The notes under the pieces: generated by a model
What the model was told of the DNA's origin: nothing
The model's database searches: none
What the model saw: the letters and a program-made list of their open reading frames with translations, nothing else
Translations under genes and position numbers: made by a program
Assembly: GCF_003590875.1 (NCBI RefSeq)
Contig: NZ_QYUN01000003.1
Location: forward strand, 372,001-436,000
Length of the DNA: 64,000 bases
Direction of reading: 5' to 3'
Source of the DNA: Noviherbaspirillum cavernae
GTDB lineage: Bacteria; Pseudomonadota; Gammaproteobacteria; Burkholderiales; Burkholderiaceae_D
Part shown: piece by piece, positions 34,143 to 44,300 of the stretch
Numbering within the stretch: position 1 is the first letter of the stretch
Layout of the letters: each line of letters opens with the position of its first letter

Positions 34143-34718
34143 CTATCGGCGATTTATGTCGTTGATTTTTCGCTTCATGATTTCGCGCTTCAAACTTTCA
34201 AATTGCGCGCGAATCTGTTTTTCAATTGCATGCGGACCGATGCCCGGCGGTACCCATACGGAAAACACCAATTCGCTATGGTAAAGAATCCACGTATCCG
34301 CACCTTCCGGCATCAATCGCGTCGTCGCCTCTCCGCTCGTGACACTGCCGCCGGCGGCGCTTGATCGGATTTGCTGAAAAGGAGACAACTCGATTTCCCG
34401 CACCGATTCGAAAGGCATGGAAAACGGGCCATAGGAAATGCTGCCCTTTTGCGCCACACGCATGCTGTTCCCGGTTTTTTCGATGATCTTGCTGGACTCC
34501 AGATTGGGCAGAAACTGCGCCATGTGGTCGTAGTCGATCAACACTTTCCAGGCATTCTGCGGATCGGCTTTCACCTGCATGCTGGCATCGATGATCACGG
34601 CACCCGCGCTCTTTCTGATCTCCACGGAAATCTCTCCGGCAGCATCGGCAGCAGCACTGGCGTGACATGCGACAAGCAACGCCAACGTGAACAAGCAGCG
34701 AACAAATGATGTCAACAT
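34143..34718 (-). CDS. Exported SRPBCC (polyketide cyclase/START-like) protein
   Basis: 191 residues from ATG 34718, chosen because the signal peptide MLTSFVRCLFTLALLVACHASAAA starts there; ATG 34742 is an alternative, and neither has a good ribosome site. After the signal comes an SRPBCC-type helix-grip domain: ASMQVKADPQNAWKVLIDYD, HMAQFLPNLESSKIIEKTG, then ending in a long amphipathic C-terminal helix. Proteins of this kind bind a hydrophobic ligand in a deep pocket. With a signal peptide it should act in the periplasm. Its function is unknown. It is divergent from the DmeF gene. Confidence 0.75.
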   Translation of the reverse strand: MLTSFVRCLFTLALLVACHASAAADAAGEISVEIRKSAGAVIIDASMQVKADPQNAWKVLIDYDHMAQFLPNLESSKIIEKTGNSMRVAQKGSISYGPFSMPFESVREIELSPFQQIRSSAAGGSVTSGEATTRLMPEGADTWILYHSELVFSVWVPPGIGPHAIEKQIRAQFESLKREIMKRKINDINRR

Positions 34719-34912
34719 TTGAGATGCGGCATCGTGAGGCATGCCGTTGTCATTGAACAATGGCAAGCGGGCCGGATTGCAGGAAAACTCGAAAACCCTT
34801 GTTCCTGATTGTAGTAAGGTTTGACGCACGGGATTCCTCCTGCATCAATTGCTTCTCGTATTCCGGAAAGCCGTGTTGCAGACTCTTTTTCATCGATGAA
34901 ACAAGGCATGCC

Positions 34913-35842
34913 ATGCAACAATCCGATCTCTCCAACTGCGACCAGATGCATGTCTTCGAAGCCGGCAATCGCGCGGCGGAACGCGGCACGCGCATGGTCA
35001 TGTGGATCACCGCGGCAATGATGGTTGCGGAAATTTTCGCGGGCTGGTGGTTCAACTCGATGGCGCTGCTTGCCGACGGCTGGCACATGAGTTCGCATGC
35101 GGTTGCAATCGGTCTCAGCGCCTTCGCCTATGCAGCCGCGCGCCGCTACGCGCGCGATCCGCGCTTTGCCTTCGGCACGTGGAAGATCGAAGTGCTTGGC
35201 GGCTTCGTCAGCGCGCTGTTCCTGGTCGTCGTGGCGGTGCTGATGGTGGTCGGCTCGGTGGAACGCCTGCTGTCGCCACTGCCGATCCACTATCGGGAGG
35301 CGATGATCGTGGCGGCGATCGGGCTGGTCGTCAATATCGTTTGCGCCTTCATTCTCGAACGCGCGCGCGGCCCACACGAGCATGACGATCACGGCGGCGG
35401 CCATCATCATGACCTGAACCTGAAGGCGGCCTATGTGCATGTCGTGACCGACGCGGCAACCTCCGTGCTCGCCATCGTCGCGCTTGCCGGCGGCTGGCTG
35501 TACGGCTGGGCATGGCTGGACCCGGTGATGGGGATCGCCGGCGCGCTGCTGGTCGCGGTGTGGGCCAAAAACCTGATCAAGGAAACCGGCAAGGTCCTGC
35601 TCGACCGCGAGATGGATCATCCGGTTGTCGATGAGATCCGCGCAGCGGTCGAGACAGGGCCCGATGCGGGCAACACGCGCATCGTCGACCTGCACGTGTG
35701 GCGTGTCGGCAAACGCGCCTATTCCTGCGCGCTGGGCATCCTCACGCATGACCGCAGCCTGACACCGGATCGTGTGCGCGAACGGCTTGCATCGCACGAT
35801 GAGATCGTGCATTCCACCATCGAGATCCAGCAGGGCAGCTGA
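34913..35842 (+). CDS. dmeF: CDF-family Co(II)/Ni(II) efflux transporter
   Basis: 309 residues. ATG 34913 follows ACAAGG and gives the normal N-terminus; the open frame upstream is not coding-like. It has six membrane helices, with the metal sites of cation diffusion facilitators: ADGWHMSSH in helix 2 and HVVTDAATS in helix 5. Between helices 4 and 5 is a His-rich cytoplasmic loop (HEHDDHGGGHHHD). The C-terminal cytoplasmic domain contains VDLHVWRVGKRAYSC, typical of DmeF. It exports divalent cobalt/nickel from cytoplasm to periplasm in exchange for protons. No DmeR regulator gene is adjacent. Confidence 0.88.
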   Translation: MQQSDLSNCDQMHVFEAGNRAAERGTRMVMWITAAMMVAEIFAGWWFNSMALLADGWHMSSHAVAIGLSAFAYAAARRYARDPRFAFGTWKIEVLGGFVSALFLVVVAVLMVVGSVERLLSPLPIHYREAMIVAAIGLVVNIVCAFILERARGPHEHDDHGGGHHHDLNLKAAYVHVVTDAATSVLAIVALAGGWLYGWAWLDPVMGIAGALLVAVWAKNLIKETGKVLLDREMDHPVVDEIRAAVETGPDAGNTRIVDLHVWRVGKRAYSCALGILTHDRSLTPDRVRERLASHDEIVHSTIEIQQGS

Positions 35843-36083
35843 CGCCTGCACTGCTGCATGACCTCGACGCGATGCTGACCATGTAAGTGCATTCCTCGCT
35901 GCAGGGTTCGGGCGACGTTGCAGAAACTGCAAGAGAAACACGCGGATTCATGCCGTGATGACGTTCCCGTTCTTGGCATGAACCCTCCTGTCCGGCAACG
36001 GACATTCCACTCCCGCCGCTCCCCATTTATTGCTATATTGCACGCCTTGTCATTCGCGCCCCGTGCGGCTGAAAAAGGCGACC

Positions 36084-37322
36084 ATGCGCTTCCTGCATAC
36101 CTCCGACTGGCACCTCGGCCAGACCCTCCATCATTTCGAACGCAGCCATGAGCATCAACGCTTTCTCGACTGGCTGCTCGACACCATTGTCGCGGAGCAG
36201 GCGGAGGGCTTGCTGATCGCGGGCGACGTGTTCGACACCGCCAATCCATCGGCGGCATCGCAAAGGCAGTTCTACCGCTTCCTGCAACAGGCCAAGACGT
36301 GCGCCCCGCACCTGAATATCGTCATCATCGCGGGCAACCACGATTCGCCGGGCCGGCTCGAAGCGCCCGCGCCCCTGCTCGAAGAACTCGACATCGCCGT
36401 GGTCGGCAACGTTCGGCGTCTGGCCGACGGCGAGATCGATCTCGAACGGCTGGTGCTGCCGCTGAAGAACCGCGCCGGCGCCATCGCCGCGTGGTGTCTC
36501 GCCATTCCCTTCCTGCGCCCCGGCGACGTGCCGCGCGTCGAGACGCAGGGCGATGCCTACATGGAAGGCATGGCCCTGCTATACCGCCAGGCGCTGGAGC
36601 TGGCATTGCGCAGGCGCGAGCCGGGCCAGGCCATCGTCGCACTCGGCCATTGCCACATGACCGGCGGCGAGATATCGGCGGACTCGGAACGGCGCATCGT
36701 GATCGGCGGCGCGGAAGCCCTGCCTGCCAGCGCCTTTGCCCCCGCCATCGCGTACGCCGCACTCGGTCACCTGCATCTGGCGCAGCGCGTCGGGCAGCAG
36801 GAACATGTGCGCTACTGCGGCAGCCCGCTGCCGATGTCGTTTGCGGAGATCGGCTATGCGCACCAGATTCTGCGCGTCGATCTGGATGGCGAAGCGGTGC
36901 GCGGCATCGACGCGCTGCGCGTGCCGCGAACCGTCGAGCTGCTGCGCATTCCGCCGCAGCCCGCGCCGGTGGATGACGTGCTCGCGGCATTGCACGCACT
37001 CGATCTGCCCGCGCCATCCGACGCCAACACCCTGCCCTATCTCGAAGTGCGCGTACGGCTCGATGCGCCGGAACCGGGGTTGCGCAGCCGCGTCGAAGCC
37101 GCGCTCGAAGGCAAGCCGGTGCGCCTTGCAAGAATAGAAACCACCACCGCGCGCGCCGACACGACGACGCCGGCCGCGGTATCGCTCGACGATCTGGAGC
37201 GCCTGCGGCCGGACGATATCTTCAAGCAGCTGTACCACAACCGCTTCGGCAGCGACGCGCCGACCGACCAGCTGGCCGCCTTCGCCGAACTGCTGCTCGA
37301 CCCTGCGGACAAGACCGCATGA
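36084..37322 (+). CDS. sbcD: Exonuclease SbcCD, nuclease subunit D
   Basis: 412 residues from ATG 36084; AAAAAGG lies upstream, and an ATG-less extension of 18 codons is rejected. The Mre11-type phosphoesterase motifs are in order: SDWHLGQ (7-13), GDVFDTAN, AGNHDSPGR, GHCHMTGG and GHLHLAQ, which bind two Mn(II). With SbcC it forms the SbcCD complex that opens and degrades hairpin and protein-blocked DNA ends. The sbcC gene begins 13 bp downstream. The length is normal for the family. Confidence 0.95.
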   Translation: MRFLHTSDWHLGQTLHHFERSHEHQRFLDWLLDTIVAEQAEGLLIAGDVFDTANPSAASQRQFYRFLQQAKTCAPHLNIVIIAGNHDSPGRLEAPAPLLEELDIAVVGNVRRLADGEIDLERLVLPLKNRAGAIAAWCLAIPFLRPGDVPRVETQGDAYMEGMALLYRQALELALRRREPGQAIVALGHCHMTGGEISADSERRIVIGGAEALPASAFAPAIAYAALGHLHLAQRVGQQEHVRYCGSPLPMSFAEIGYAHQILRVDLDGEAVRGIDALRVPRTVELLRIPPQPAPVDDVLAALHALDLPAPSDANTLPYLEVRVRLDAPEPGLRSRVEAALEGKPVRLARIETTTARADTTTPAAVSLDDLERLRPDDIFKQLYHNRFGSDAPTDQLAAFAELLLDPADKTA

Positions 37323-37335
37323 TGAAAGCCCGCCC

Positions 37336-40300
37336 ATGAAAATTCTCGCGATACGCGGCAGGAACCTGGCCTCGCTGGCCGGGGAATTCGAAGTCGATTT
37401 CCGCCAGGAGCCGCTCGCCTCATCCGGCCTGTTCGCGATCAGCGGACCGACCGGCGCGGGCAAGAGCACGCTGCTCGACGCGCTCTGCCTCGCGCTGTAC
37501 GACGCCACGCCGCGCCTGCTGAAAGCCGGCGGCAAGGGCATCGAACTGCCGGACGTCGGCGACAAGAAAGTCACGCCCTACGACACGCGCACGCTGCTGC
37601 GGCGCGGCGCGGCGGAGGCGCACGCCGAAGTCGATTTCGCCGGCAATGACGGCAATGCCTACCGCGCCCGCTGGAGCGTGCGGCGCGCCGGCGCAAAGAC
37701 CGGCGGCGCATTGCAGCACATCGCCATGACGCTGACGAGCCTCGCGGACATGCTGCCGATCGGCGGCACCAGATCCGAAGTGAAAGCCGAAATCGCGCAA
37801 CGCATCGGCCTGAGTTTCGAGCAGTTCACGCGCGCGGTGCTGCTGGCGCAGAACGAGTTCTCCGCCTTCCTGAAAGCCGACGACGGCGAACGCGGCGAAC
37901 TGCTGGAAACGCTGACCGGCACCGCGCTGTATACCGACATCTCGCGCCGCGCATTCGAGCGCGCCAAGGCGGAAAGTGCGGCGTTGCAGAAACTGAACGA
38001 CCGGCTGGCCGGCGTCAAGCCGCTCGACCAGGAAACGCGCGCACAGCGCGATCAGGACTGCCTGCAAGCGGTCAGCGCGCTGACCGCGCTGGAGCAGCGC
38101 AAGGACGCATTGGATGAACAGCTGCGCTGGCATCAGGCATGGCGTCAGGTGCAGCAGGGCGAGCAACTGGCGCATGACGAATGGCGAAGGCTGGCGGCCG
38201 AACATGCATCGGCGGCAGCGCGCCGCAGCGCATTCACGCTGATCGAATCGGTGCAAGCGGCGCGCCCCTTGCTGACCGAACACGAGCGCATCGCCGCCGA
38301 GATCGCGCAATGCCGACAAGCCATCGCGCAAGGCGAAACGGACCTCGCACAGATCGACAGCGCGCAGCGCGAAGCGGAAGGCACGTTGAAGAACGCCGAG
38401 CACGCCATGCACGATGCCGAACAGGCGCAGCACGCCGCGACACCCGACCTTGACCAGGCAAAGGCGCTCGACGCCCAGCGCGAAGCACTCGCACCGGCAC
38501 GCGAGCAAGCCATGCGCACATTGGCGGAGGCACAAAGGTTCGAGGCATCGGCGCGGCACGCCGTGCAGGAGAACGACAAGCGCCGCGCGGAAACGCTGCA
38601 ACGGCAAAACGCGGTCGAAGAATGGCTCGCGCAGAATGCCAAGCTGCAAGCGATTGCCGAAGGCTGGCCACGCTGGGACACGCTGTTCACGCAAGCGGCG
38701 CAGTGCGCGCGCGATCAGGCAACGCTCGCACAGACGCTCGCGGCAGCCCGGCAGGACGAAGAGCGCCGCAAAGCCGCCGCAGCCGAGTCGCATGCGAAGC
38801 TGACCGCTGCCGAAAAAACACTGGCCGGCGCGGATGCCCTGCGCATGCAAGCGAGCGAGCAGCTTGCCCGCTTCGACCTGCCAGCGTTGCATGCGCGCAA
38901 GCAGGCTGCGGAAGCGCGGCGCGACTTGCTTGCGACGGCGGAGCAGCTCTCGAGCAAGCACGCAGCCGCTCACGCGCAGCAATCCGGGTTGCGCGAAAAA
39001 TCCGCACAGCTGCAGCAGGCGATCACGCAGGCCGAATCCGTTCTGGCGCAAGCGCGCCAGCATTTGCCGGTCGAGCAAGCCACGCTGGCACAGGCCGAAC
39101 GATCGCTCAGAAAGGCCGAAGCGGCCTGCAGCGAAAACGTGGAAAGCTTGCGCGCCGCGCTCGAGCCGGACGCGCCCTGCCCCGTCTGCGGCGCGCCCGA
39201 TCATCCCTATGCCACGCAGAACCCGCAGCTCGCATCGGCGCTTTCCGCGCTGCAGGAAGAAGTCGCGCAATGCCGCGCCCGCGTGCAGCACTTGCTGCAA
39301 CAGCAGGCCACGCAGCAGGCCCTCGCCGACAACCACCACAGCCAGCACGAAGCCCTTGCGCTGCAGCTGCGCACACTGGACGAAACGGCATCCAGCGCCG
39401 CACTGTCATGGCACGCGCATCCCGTCGCGGCAGAACTGACGGCGATCGCAGCGGACGAACGCAGCCACTGGTTCACGCGCGAATTGCAGGCCGCACGCAC
39501 TCAATTGCAGCAGATCGCCGACACCGATCAGCACGCACGCCAGGCCGCCGAAGCGCGTGACAAGGCGCAGACGGCATTCGACACCGCATCAAGGCAACAC
39601 GCCGAATTGAAAGATGCCGTCGCCGCTGTCACGACCGCATTGACCATGGCCACCGCGGAACGCACAAACGCGGCAGAGAAGGTCGACAGCATTACGCACC
39701 GACTCGACGCCATGCTCGCCGATCTCGACATCGCATTCAACAATCAGGCGTGGCGCGAAGCATGGCGCAACGCGCCGGAAGCATTTCACGAACGGCGCAG
39801 GCAGCAGATCGCACAATGGCAGACGCAGTGCAGGGAACGAGAGGAATGCGGAGTCGCGCTCGGCAAGAACGAGGTGGCGCGCACCGCGCTCATCGAGGCG
39901 CTTGCCAGGGCCGAAGGCGACGCCCTGCGCGCATCCGAGGCACTATCGAGCAGCAATGCCAAGATGGACGCACTGCAAGCCGCACGGCAAACACTGTTCG
40001 GCGGCAAGACCGTCAACGCCATTCAGCAGGAACTCGGCAAGGCCATCGAGAACGCCAAAGCGGGCCTGACGGCGCAGACGCAAGCGATGCAGCAATGCAT
40101 CACACGCCAGACCCGCTGCAAGGAAGCGCTGGCACTGTCACGCCAGCGGCTGACGCAGCAAACGCAGGCCGCAACGGCAGCCGCGACCGCACTCACGGAA
40201 TGGATCGCACGGTTCAACGCCGCCAGCGACGCAAGCGCGATCGACATCGACCAGTTGCGCACACTGCTGACACACCCGGACGAATGGATCGCCAGCGAGC

Positions 40301-41067
40301 GCAGGCAACTGCAGCAGATCGATTCCGCCTTGCAAGGCGCAAAAACCGTGCTGCAGGAGCGCCAGGCGCAGCGCGCAGCGCATGAACAGCGGCGCACCGC
40401 AAACGACGACGAAGAGACCGTCAAGGATGCGCTGCAAAAGCTGATCGCTGAAAAGGACAGCCACAACGCCCGCGCAACGGAACTGCAACTCGCCCTCCGC
40501 GAAGACGATCAGCGCCGCCGGCAATCGGCCGCGATGACGGCGGAAATCGAAAATCAGGAAGCCGCCAACCGCCTGTGGGGCCAGTTGAACGAGCTGATCG
40601 GCTCGTCCGACGGCAAGAAATTTCGCAACTACGCACAGCAATTCACGCTCGACGTGCTGCTCGGCTACGCCAACCGCCACCTCGCCGAACTGGCGCGCCG
40701 CTACCGTCTGGAACGCATCAAGGACACCCTCGCGCTGATGGTCATCGACCAGGACATGGGCGACGAAATGCGCTCCGTCCATTCCCTCTCCGGCGGCGAA
40801 TCCTTCCTCGTCTCGCTCGCACTCGCACTGGCGCTCGCCTCGTTGTCATCGAACCGCGTGCGCGTCGAATCTCTCTTCATCGACGAAGGCTTCGGCAGCC
40901 TCGACGCCGACACGCTCACCGTCGCCATGGAAGCACTCGACGGCCTGCAATCCATGGGTCGCAAGGTCGGCGTGATCTCGCACGTGCAGGAAATGACGGA
41001 GCGGATTGCGACGAAGATTCTGGTGCAGAGGACGGCGGGCGGAACGAGTCGGGTGGTGGTGGGGTAG
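37336..41067 (+). CDS. sbcC: Exonuclease SbcCD, ATPase/SMC-like subunit C
   Basis: 1,243 residues. The ABC-type head is split. The N-terminal part has Walker A GPTGAGKST (37-45). The C-terminal part has the signature SLSGGESFLVSLALALALAS (~1150) and Walker B with LFIDEGFGSLDADT. Between them are two long coiled-coil arms rich in Ala/Gln/Glu, joined at the zinc hook CPVCGAPDHP (~residue 615). The hook dimerises the protein, and ATP binding gates the SbcD nuclease. Start ATG 37336. At 1,243 residues it is somewhat longer than E. coli SbcC (1,048). It is followed after ~300 bp by an unrelated low-GC gene. Confidence 0.95.
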   Translation: MKILAIRGRNLASLAGEFEVDFRQEPLASSGLFAISGPTGAGKSTLLDALCLALYDATPRLLKAGGKGIELPDVGDKKVTPYDTRTLLRRGAAEAHAEVDFAGNDGNAYRARWSVRRAGAKTGGALQHIAMTLTSLADMLPIGGTRSEVKAEIAQRIGLSFEQFTRAVLLAQNEFSAFLKADDGERGELLETLTGTALYTDISRRAFERAKAESAALQKLNDRLAGVKPLDQETRAQRDQDCLQAVSALTALEQRKDALDEQLRWHQAWRQVQQGEQLAHDEWRRLAAEHASAAARRSAFTLIESVQAARPLLTEHERIAAEIAQCRQAIAQGETDLAQIDSAQREAEGTLKNAEHAMHDAEQAQHAATPDLDQAKALDAQREALAPAREQAMRTLAEAQRFEASARHAVQENDKRRAETLQRQNAVEEWLAQNAKLQAIAEGWPRWDTLFTQAAQCARDQATLAQTLAAARQDEERRKAAAAESHAKLTAAEKTLAGADALRMQASEQLARFDLPALHARKQAAEARRDLLATAEQLSSKHAAAHAQQSGLREKSAQLQQAITQAESVLAQARQHLPVEQATLAQAERSLRKAEAACSENVESLRAALEPDAPCPVCGAPDHPYATQNPQLASALSALQEEVAQCRARVQHLLQQQATQQALADNHHSQHEALALQLRTLDETASSAALSWHAHPVAAELTAIAADERSHWFTRELQAARTQLQQIADTDQHARQAAEARDKAQTAFDTASRQHAELKDAVAAVTTALTMATAERTNAAEKVDSITHRLDAMLADLDIAFNNQAWREAWRNAPEAFHERRRQQIAQWQTQCREREECGVALGKNEVARTALIEALARAEGDALRASEALSSSNAKMDALQAARQTLFGGKTVNAIQQELGKAIENAKAGLTAQTQAMQQCITRQTRCKEALALSRQRLTQQTQAATAAATALTEWIARFNAASDASAIDIDQLRTLLTHPDEWIASERRQLQQIDSALQGAKTVLQERQAQRAAHEQRRTANDDEETVKDALQKLIAEKDSHNARATELQLALREDDQRRRQSAAMTAEIENQEAANRLWGQLNELIGSSDGKKFRNYAQQFTLDVLLGYANRHLAELARRYRLERIKDTLALMVIDQDMGDEMRSVHSLSGGESFLVSLALALALASLSSNRVRVESLFIDEGFGSLDADTLTVAMEALDGLQSMGRKVGVISHVQEMTERIATKILVQRTAGGTSRVVVG

Positions 41068-41373
41068 GGATGGTGGTGGTTCCGTGTTGCTTCAAGTATG
41101 GCGAGGAATATCAACGTGCCAGCTTGCACTGATTTTTGGTGATTCAATAGGTGGACCGCTGTCGACCAAGAGCAGACCTTGACGCCAGTCGTCACTGCTA
41201 CAGTACGGCATCCTAGGACAGACACTCATGACAACCGTTGCAAAGTAATTTTCGAAAACTACCATTACGCCACGGGTATCCTGATGCTTTCCTCTTTATG
41301 AGCCATTCGATTACCGAGATACTGGACAGACAAAGAAATGATGAGGCTATGAGCAATGTCGCCTGAGGAGATC
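41068..41373. other. Intergenic stretch before the STAND gene, nothing supported
   Basis: About 305 bp of lower-GC DNA that differs from sbcC and matches the composition of the gene that follows. It should carry that gene's promoter, but I see no convincing -35/-10 pair, att-like repeat or tRNA remnant. Confidence 0.45.
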
Positions 41374-44300
41374 ATGAGTGAACGGCTAACAGATCTTAAG
41401 AACGTCCTTTTGACACTTAAGGCTGCTGGTGCTGCCGGTTTCGAGGGGTTTGTTCGAATTGCACTTACTGCACTAACGGACATTCCTTTTCGGCTGGCTG
41501 CAAGTGGTTTGCAGGGGGGAATGGATGGTGATGCGACGTTGCGAAGCGACGCCGTCAGTTTCGAAGCGAAACGATACTCCGGGGATATTCCACGAAATGA
41601 AGTCCTGACAAAGATCGTCGACCTCGCTCGCAACAAGGATGCCCCGGATCGACTTTGGGTTCTTGGGGCAACAACCGAGGTAAGCGCCCAGCTGGCATCC
41701 GCCATGCGAGAAGCAGGAGATCAATACGCAATCTCCACCCTGATCCTCGATTGGAGCACCGATCCCCTACCTCTTTTGGCGCTCGCCATCGTGGCCGCAG
41801 GCGACCCGGCGATAAATTTCCTGACTGCGCATTGCGACCCCAAACCTGACCGAACGAAACTTGCTCAAGCGTTCGAGGATATTTCGAAACACCCTGACTT
41901 CGACAGTCTGTTGCAAAAGCTCCGGTCGAGCCTGAACATTTCAACCCTAGCAATGGCACGCTCGATAGAGGTGAATGCGGCATGGCGGGCAGTCTCTTTC
42001 GGGTCTGAAAACGCCGCCAGAGAACGGTTGGGGCAAACATTGGCGGTTACCGCTCAACCTGAGTTGCCGCCATTGCGCGCAGCACAGCGGGATCAGGTGA
42101 AAAAGAGCTTGCAAGCCGGCCAGAGCATCATTCTGGCTGGCGAAGAGGGGCACGGTAAGTCATGGCTTGCTGCCCAGATTTGCTGCGACCATGAAGGCAT
42201 CGCCCTCTTCGCGAGTGCGGAGCAGTTCGATAGCGTCGCTCCCCAAGCCCTCGACGAATATCTCATTGATCTCTTGATCAAACAGACCAGTGATGTGTCG
42301 GATGAAGCAATCAGGCTGAAATGGCGTCATCGGCTTGCTGCTTGGCAGAATCAACCACCGGCGTCTTCTTTGCTTGTCGTTATCGATGGCATCAATCAGC
42401 GGCAGAACTTTCGATGGGACCGACTCCTCAACGGTTTTCAGGAACGATTGCAGGCTATCGGAGGGCGCTTGGTCGTGACAGTGCGTCCACAGTTCTGGCA
42501 AAAAACCGTTGCTCCTGGCCTGACCTTCAAGCCGAAGCTGATCGATGTGCCTGAATGGTCACCGGATGAGCGTAACGAACTGCTACAGCATTATGGTATC
42601 AGCCTTGATTGGCTTGATGAGGCCACACTCCGGACTCTCAGCAATCCGCGCCTGCTTGGGGTCGCAGTCACCACTCTCCCTCATCGGAATTCCACAGCTT
42701 GGAAAGGGCTGACGACCGACAGGATTCTAATGGAGCATCTTCGGGCTTCGCAGCGAGAAAACTTCGAAGAAGAGACTCTGGCCGAGCTAACCAAGCGCCT
42801 CAGCAACCATGCAAAGGAAGTGCTGGAGCGAGTGCGTGCATCATCAGACGAGCCGTCGCAAAACTTTGAGGCAGACTCGACTGCTGTCATCGAAACACGC
42901 TTCTTCCGAACGCTCCCAGGACCGGGAGAAACTTATGAGCTTCGCAGTGAAGGGCTGACGCTCGCCCTTGGCTACACATTGATCGATCAGCTGTGGCAGG
43001 CGAGGCGATCTGACCTCGATCTTGGTGAGCGGATGACACATTTAATCGATCCAATCTACGCGATGGACCGGACCGTTGACGTCATGTTCGCGGCCCTGAT
43101 GGTCTGTGCCCTCGACCCGATCCGTTTCGATCAAACCATTTTCGCTGCCCTCCTTGACGCATTCTCCAACCTTCAGAACATCAATGATCAACGCTTCGAG
43201 GAATTCGTCGGGATCGTAAAAAACCAGCCTACTGAACTCTTCAGCGCGTTGGGCGTTTTCACCCTCGAACGGGGGCGGCGCTTCAATCAAGACTGGTTCA
43301 TTCATGCTGCGTTCGAGATCGCAGCTACAGACGAAGGCTGGCCAGCAGCCGAGACCGCCATTCATCACTGGCTGCATTGCTACAACAAAGATGCCGTCGA
43401 ACAGACGAACCGCTATCCGAAGCACAATGAAGATGAAGACGCGAAACGTCTAGAGAAGGCACAGAAAGAAATCCAGGACGTTCTATTGTCTCTATCACCA
43501 TTCGAAAGGAATCTGCTAGAGCAGATGACGGAGGTTGCTGGCGAAACGGACTCCTTGTTCACCCTCGCGCTTCAACTTCTTGCGGGCCGACCTCTCGCAG
43601 GATTTGCGAGCAGCTTTATCGCGCTAGGCCTTGGTTTCTCCCTTGATAGTAGTACTTGGTCTGCTCGAAAGGCCTTCCAGCAGTTGACAACCTTCAACAG
43701 GGCGGATCGCGAGCCAGCGAAGGAGGCGTTCCTGAAAGCAATTGAGCCACTCCGGTCTTCCAACACATCGCAGGCTGGTCAGTGGACGGTCGTACGTATG
43801 CTGTACGCAACTGGAGATGAGGCAGCCGCATCAGAAGCCAGCGCAATCGCCCAGAAACTGCGTGAGGATTGGTTTCATTGGAAGCCATCGCCCGATGAAT
43901 GGCGCAAATCGCGCGTCGCTGATCCAAATGCAACCAGGCCAGTTGATATTGACACGGGGCTAAGCAATTTTTGCGCTATCCGACTCGACAGCGTCCTGCA
44001 ATCCATGGAGCAAAGGAAGGAGGACCATGATCTGGGGCAGTTCTTCCCTGTAGCATGCCGCTTTGAACCCGAAGTTGCCACTGAGAAGGCCCGTCAAATT
44101 TTGTCAAGCCTTCTTACTCGAACTGCGTTTCCATTGCGCCAATTGATCTTCAATGGCACCGAATATGCCCCTTTACTGACCCGCGACATAGCGGTTCAAC
44201 TGATTACGCGGGTGACTGATACCGATATGGTCCAAACCCTTTCGGAGCAGGAGCAAAACGTCCTACGAATGTTCCTGTTTAGCTACGTGGTTCCCCATCT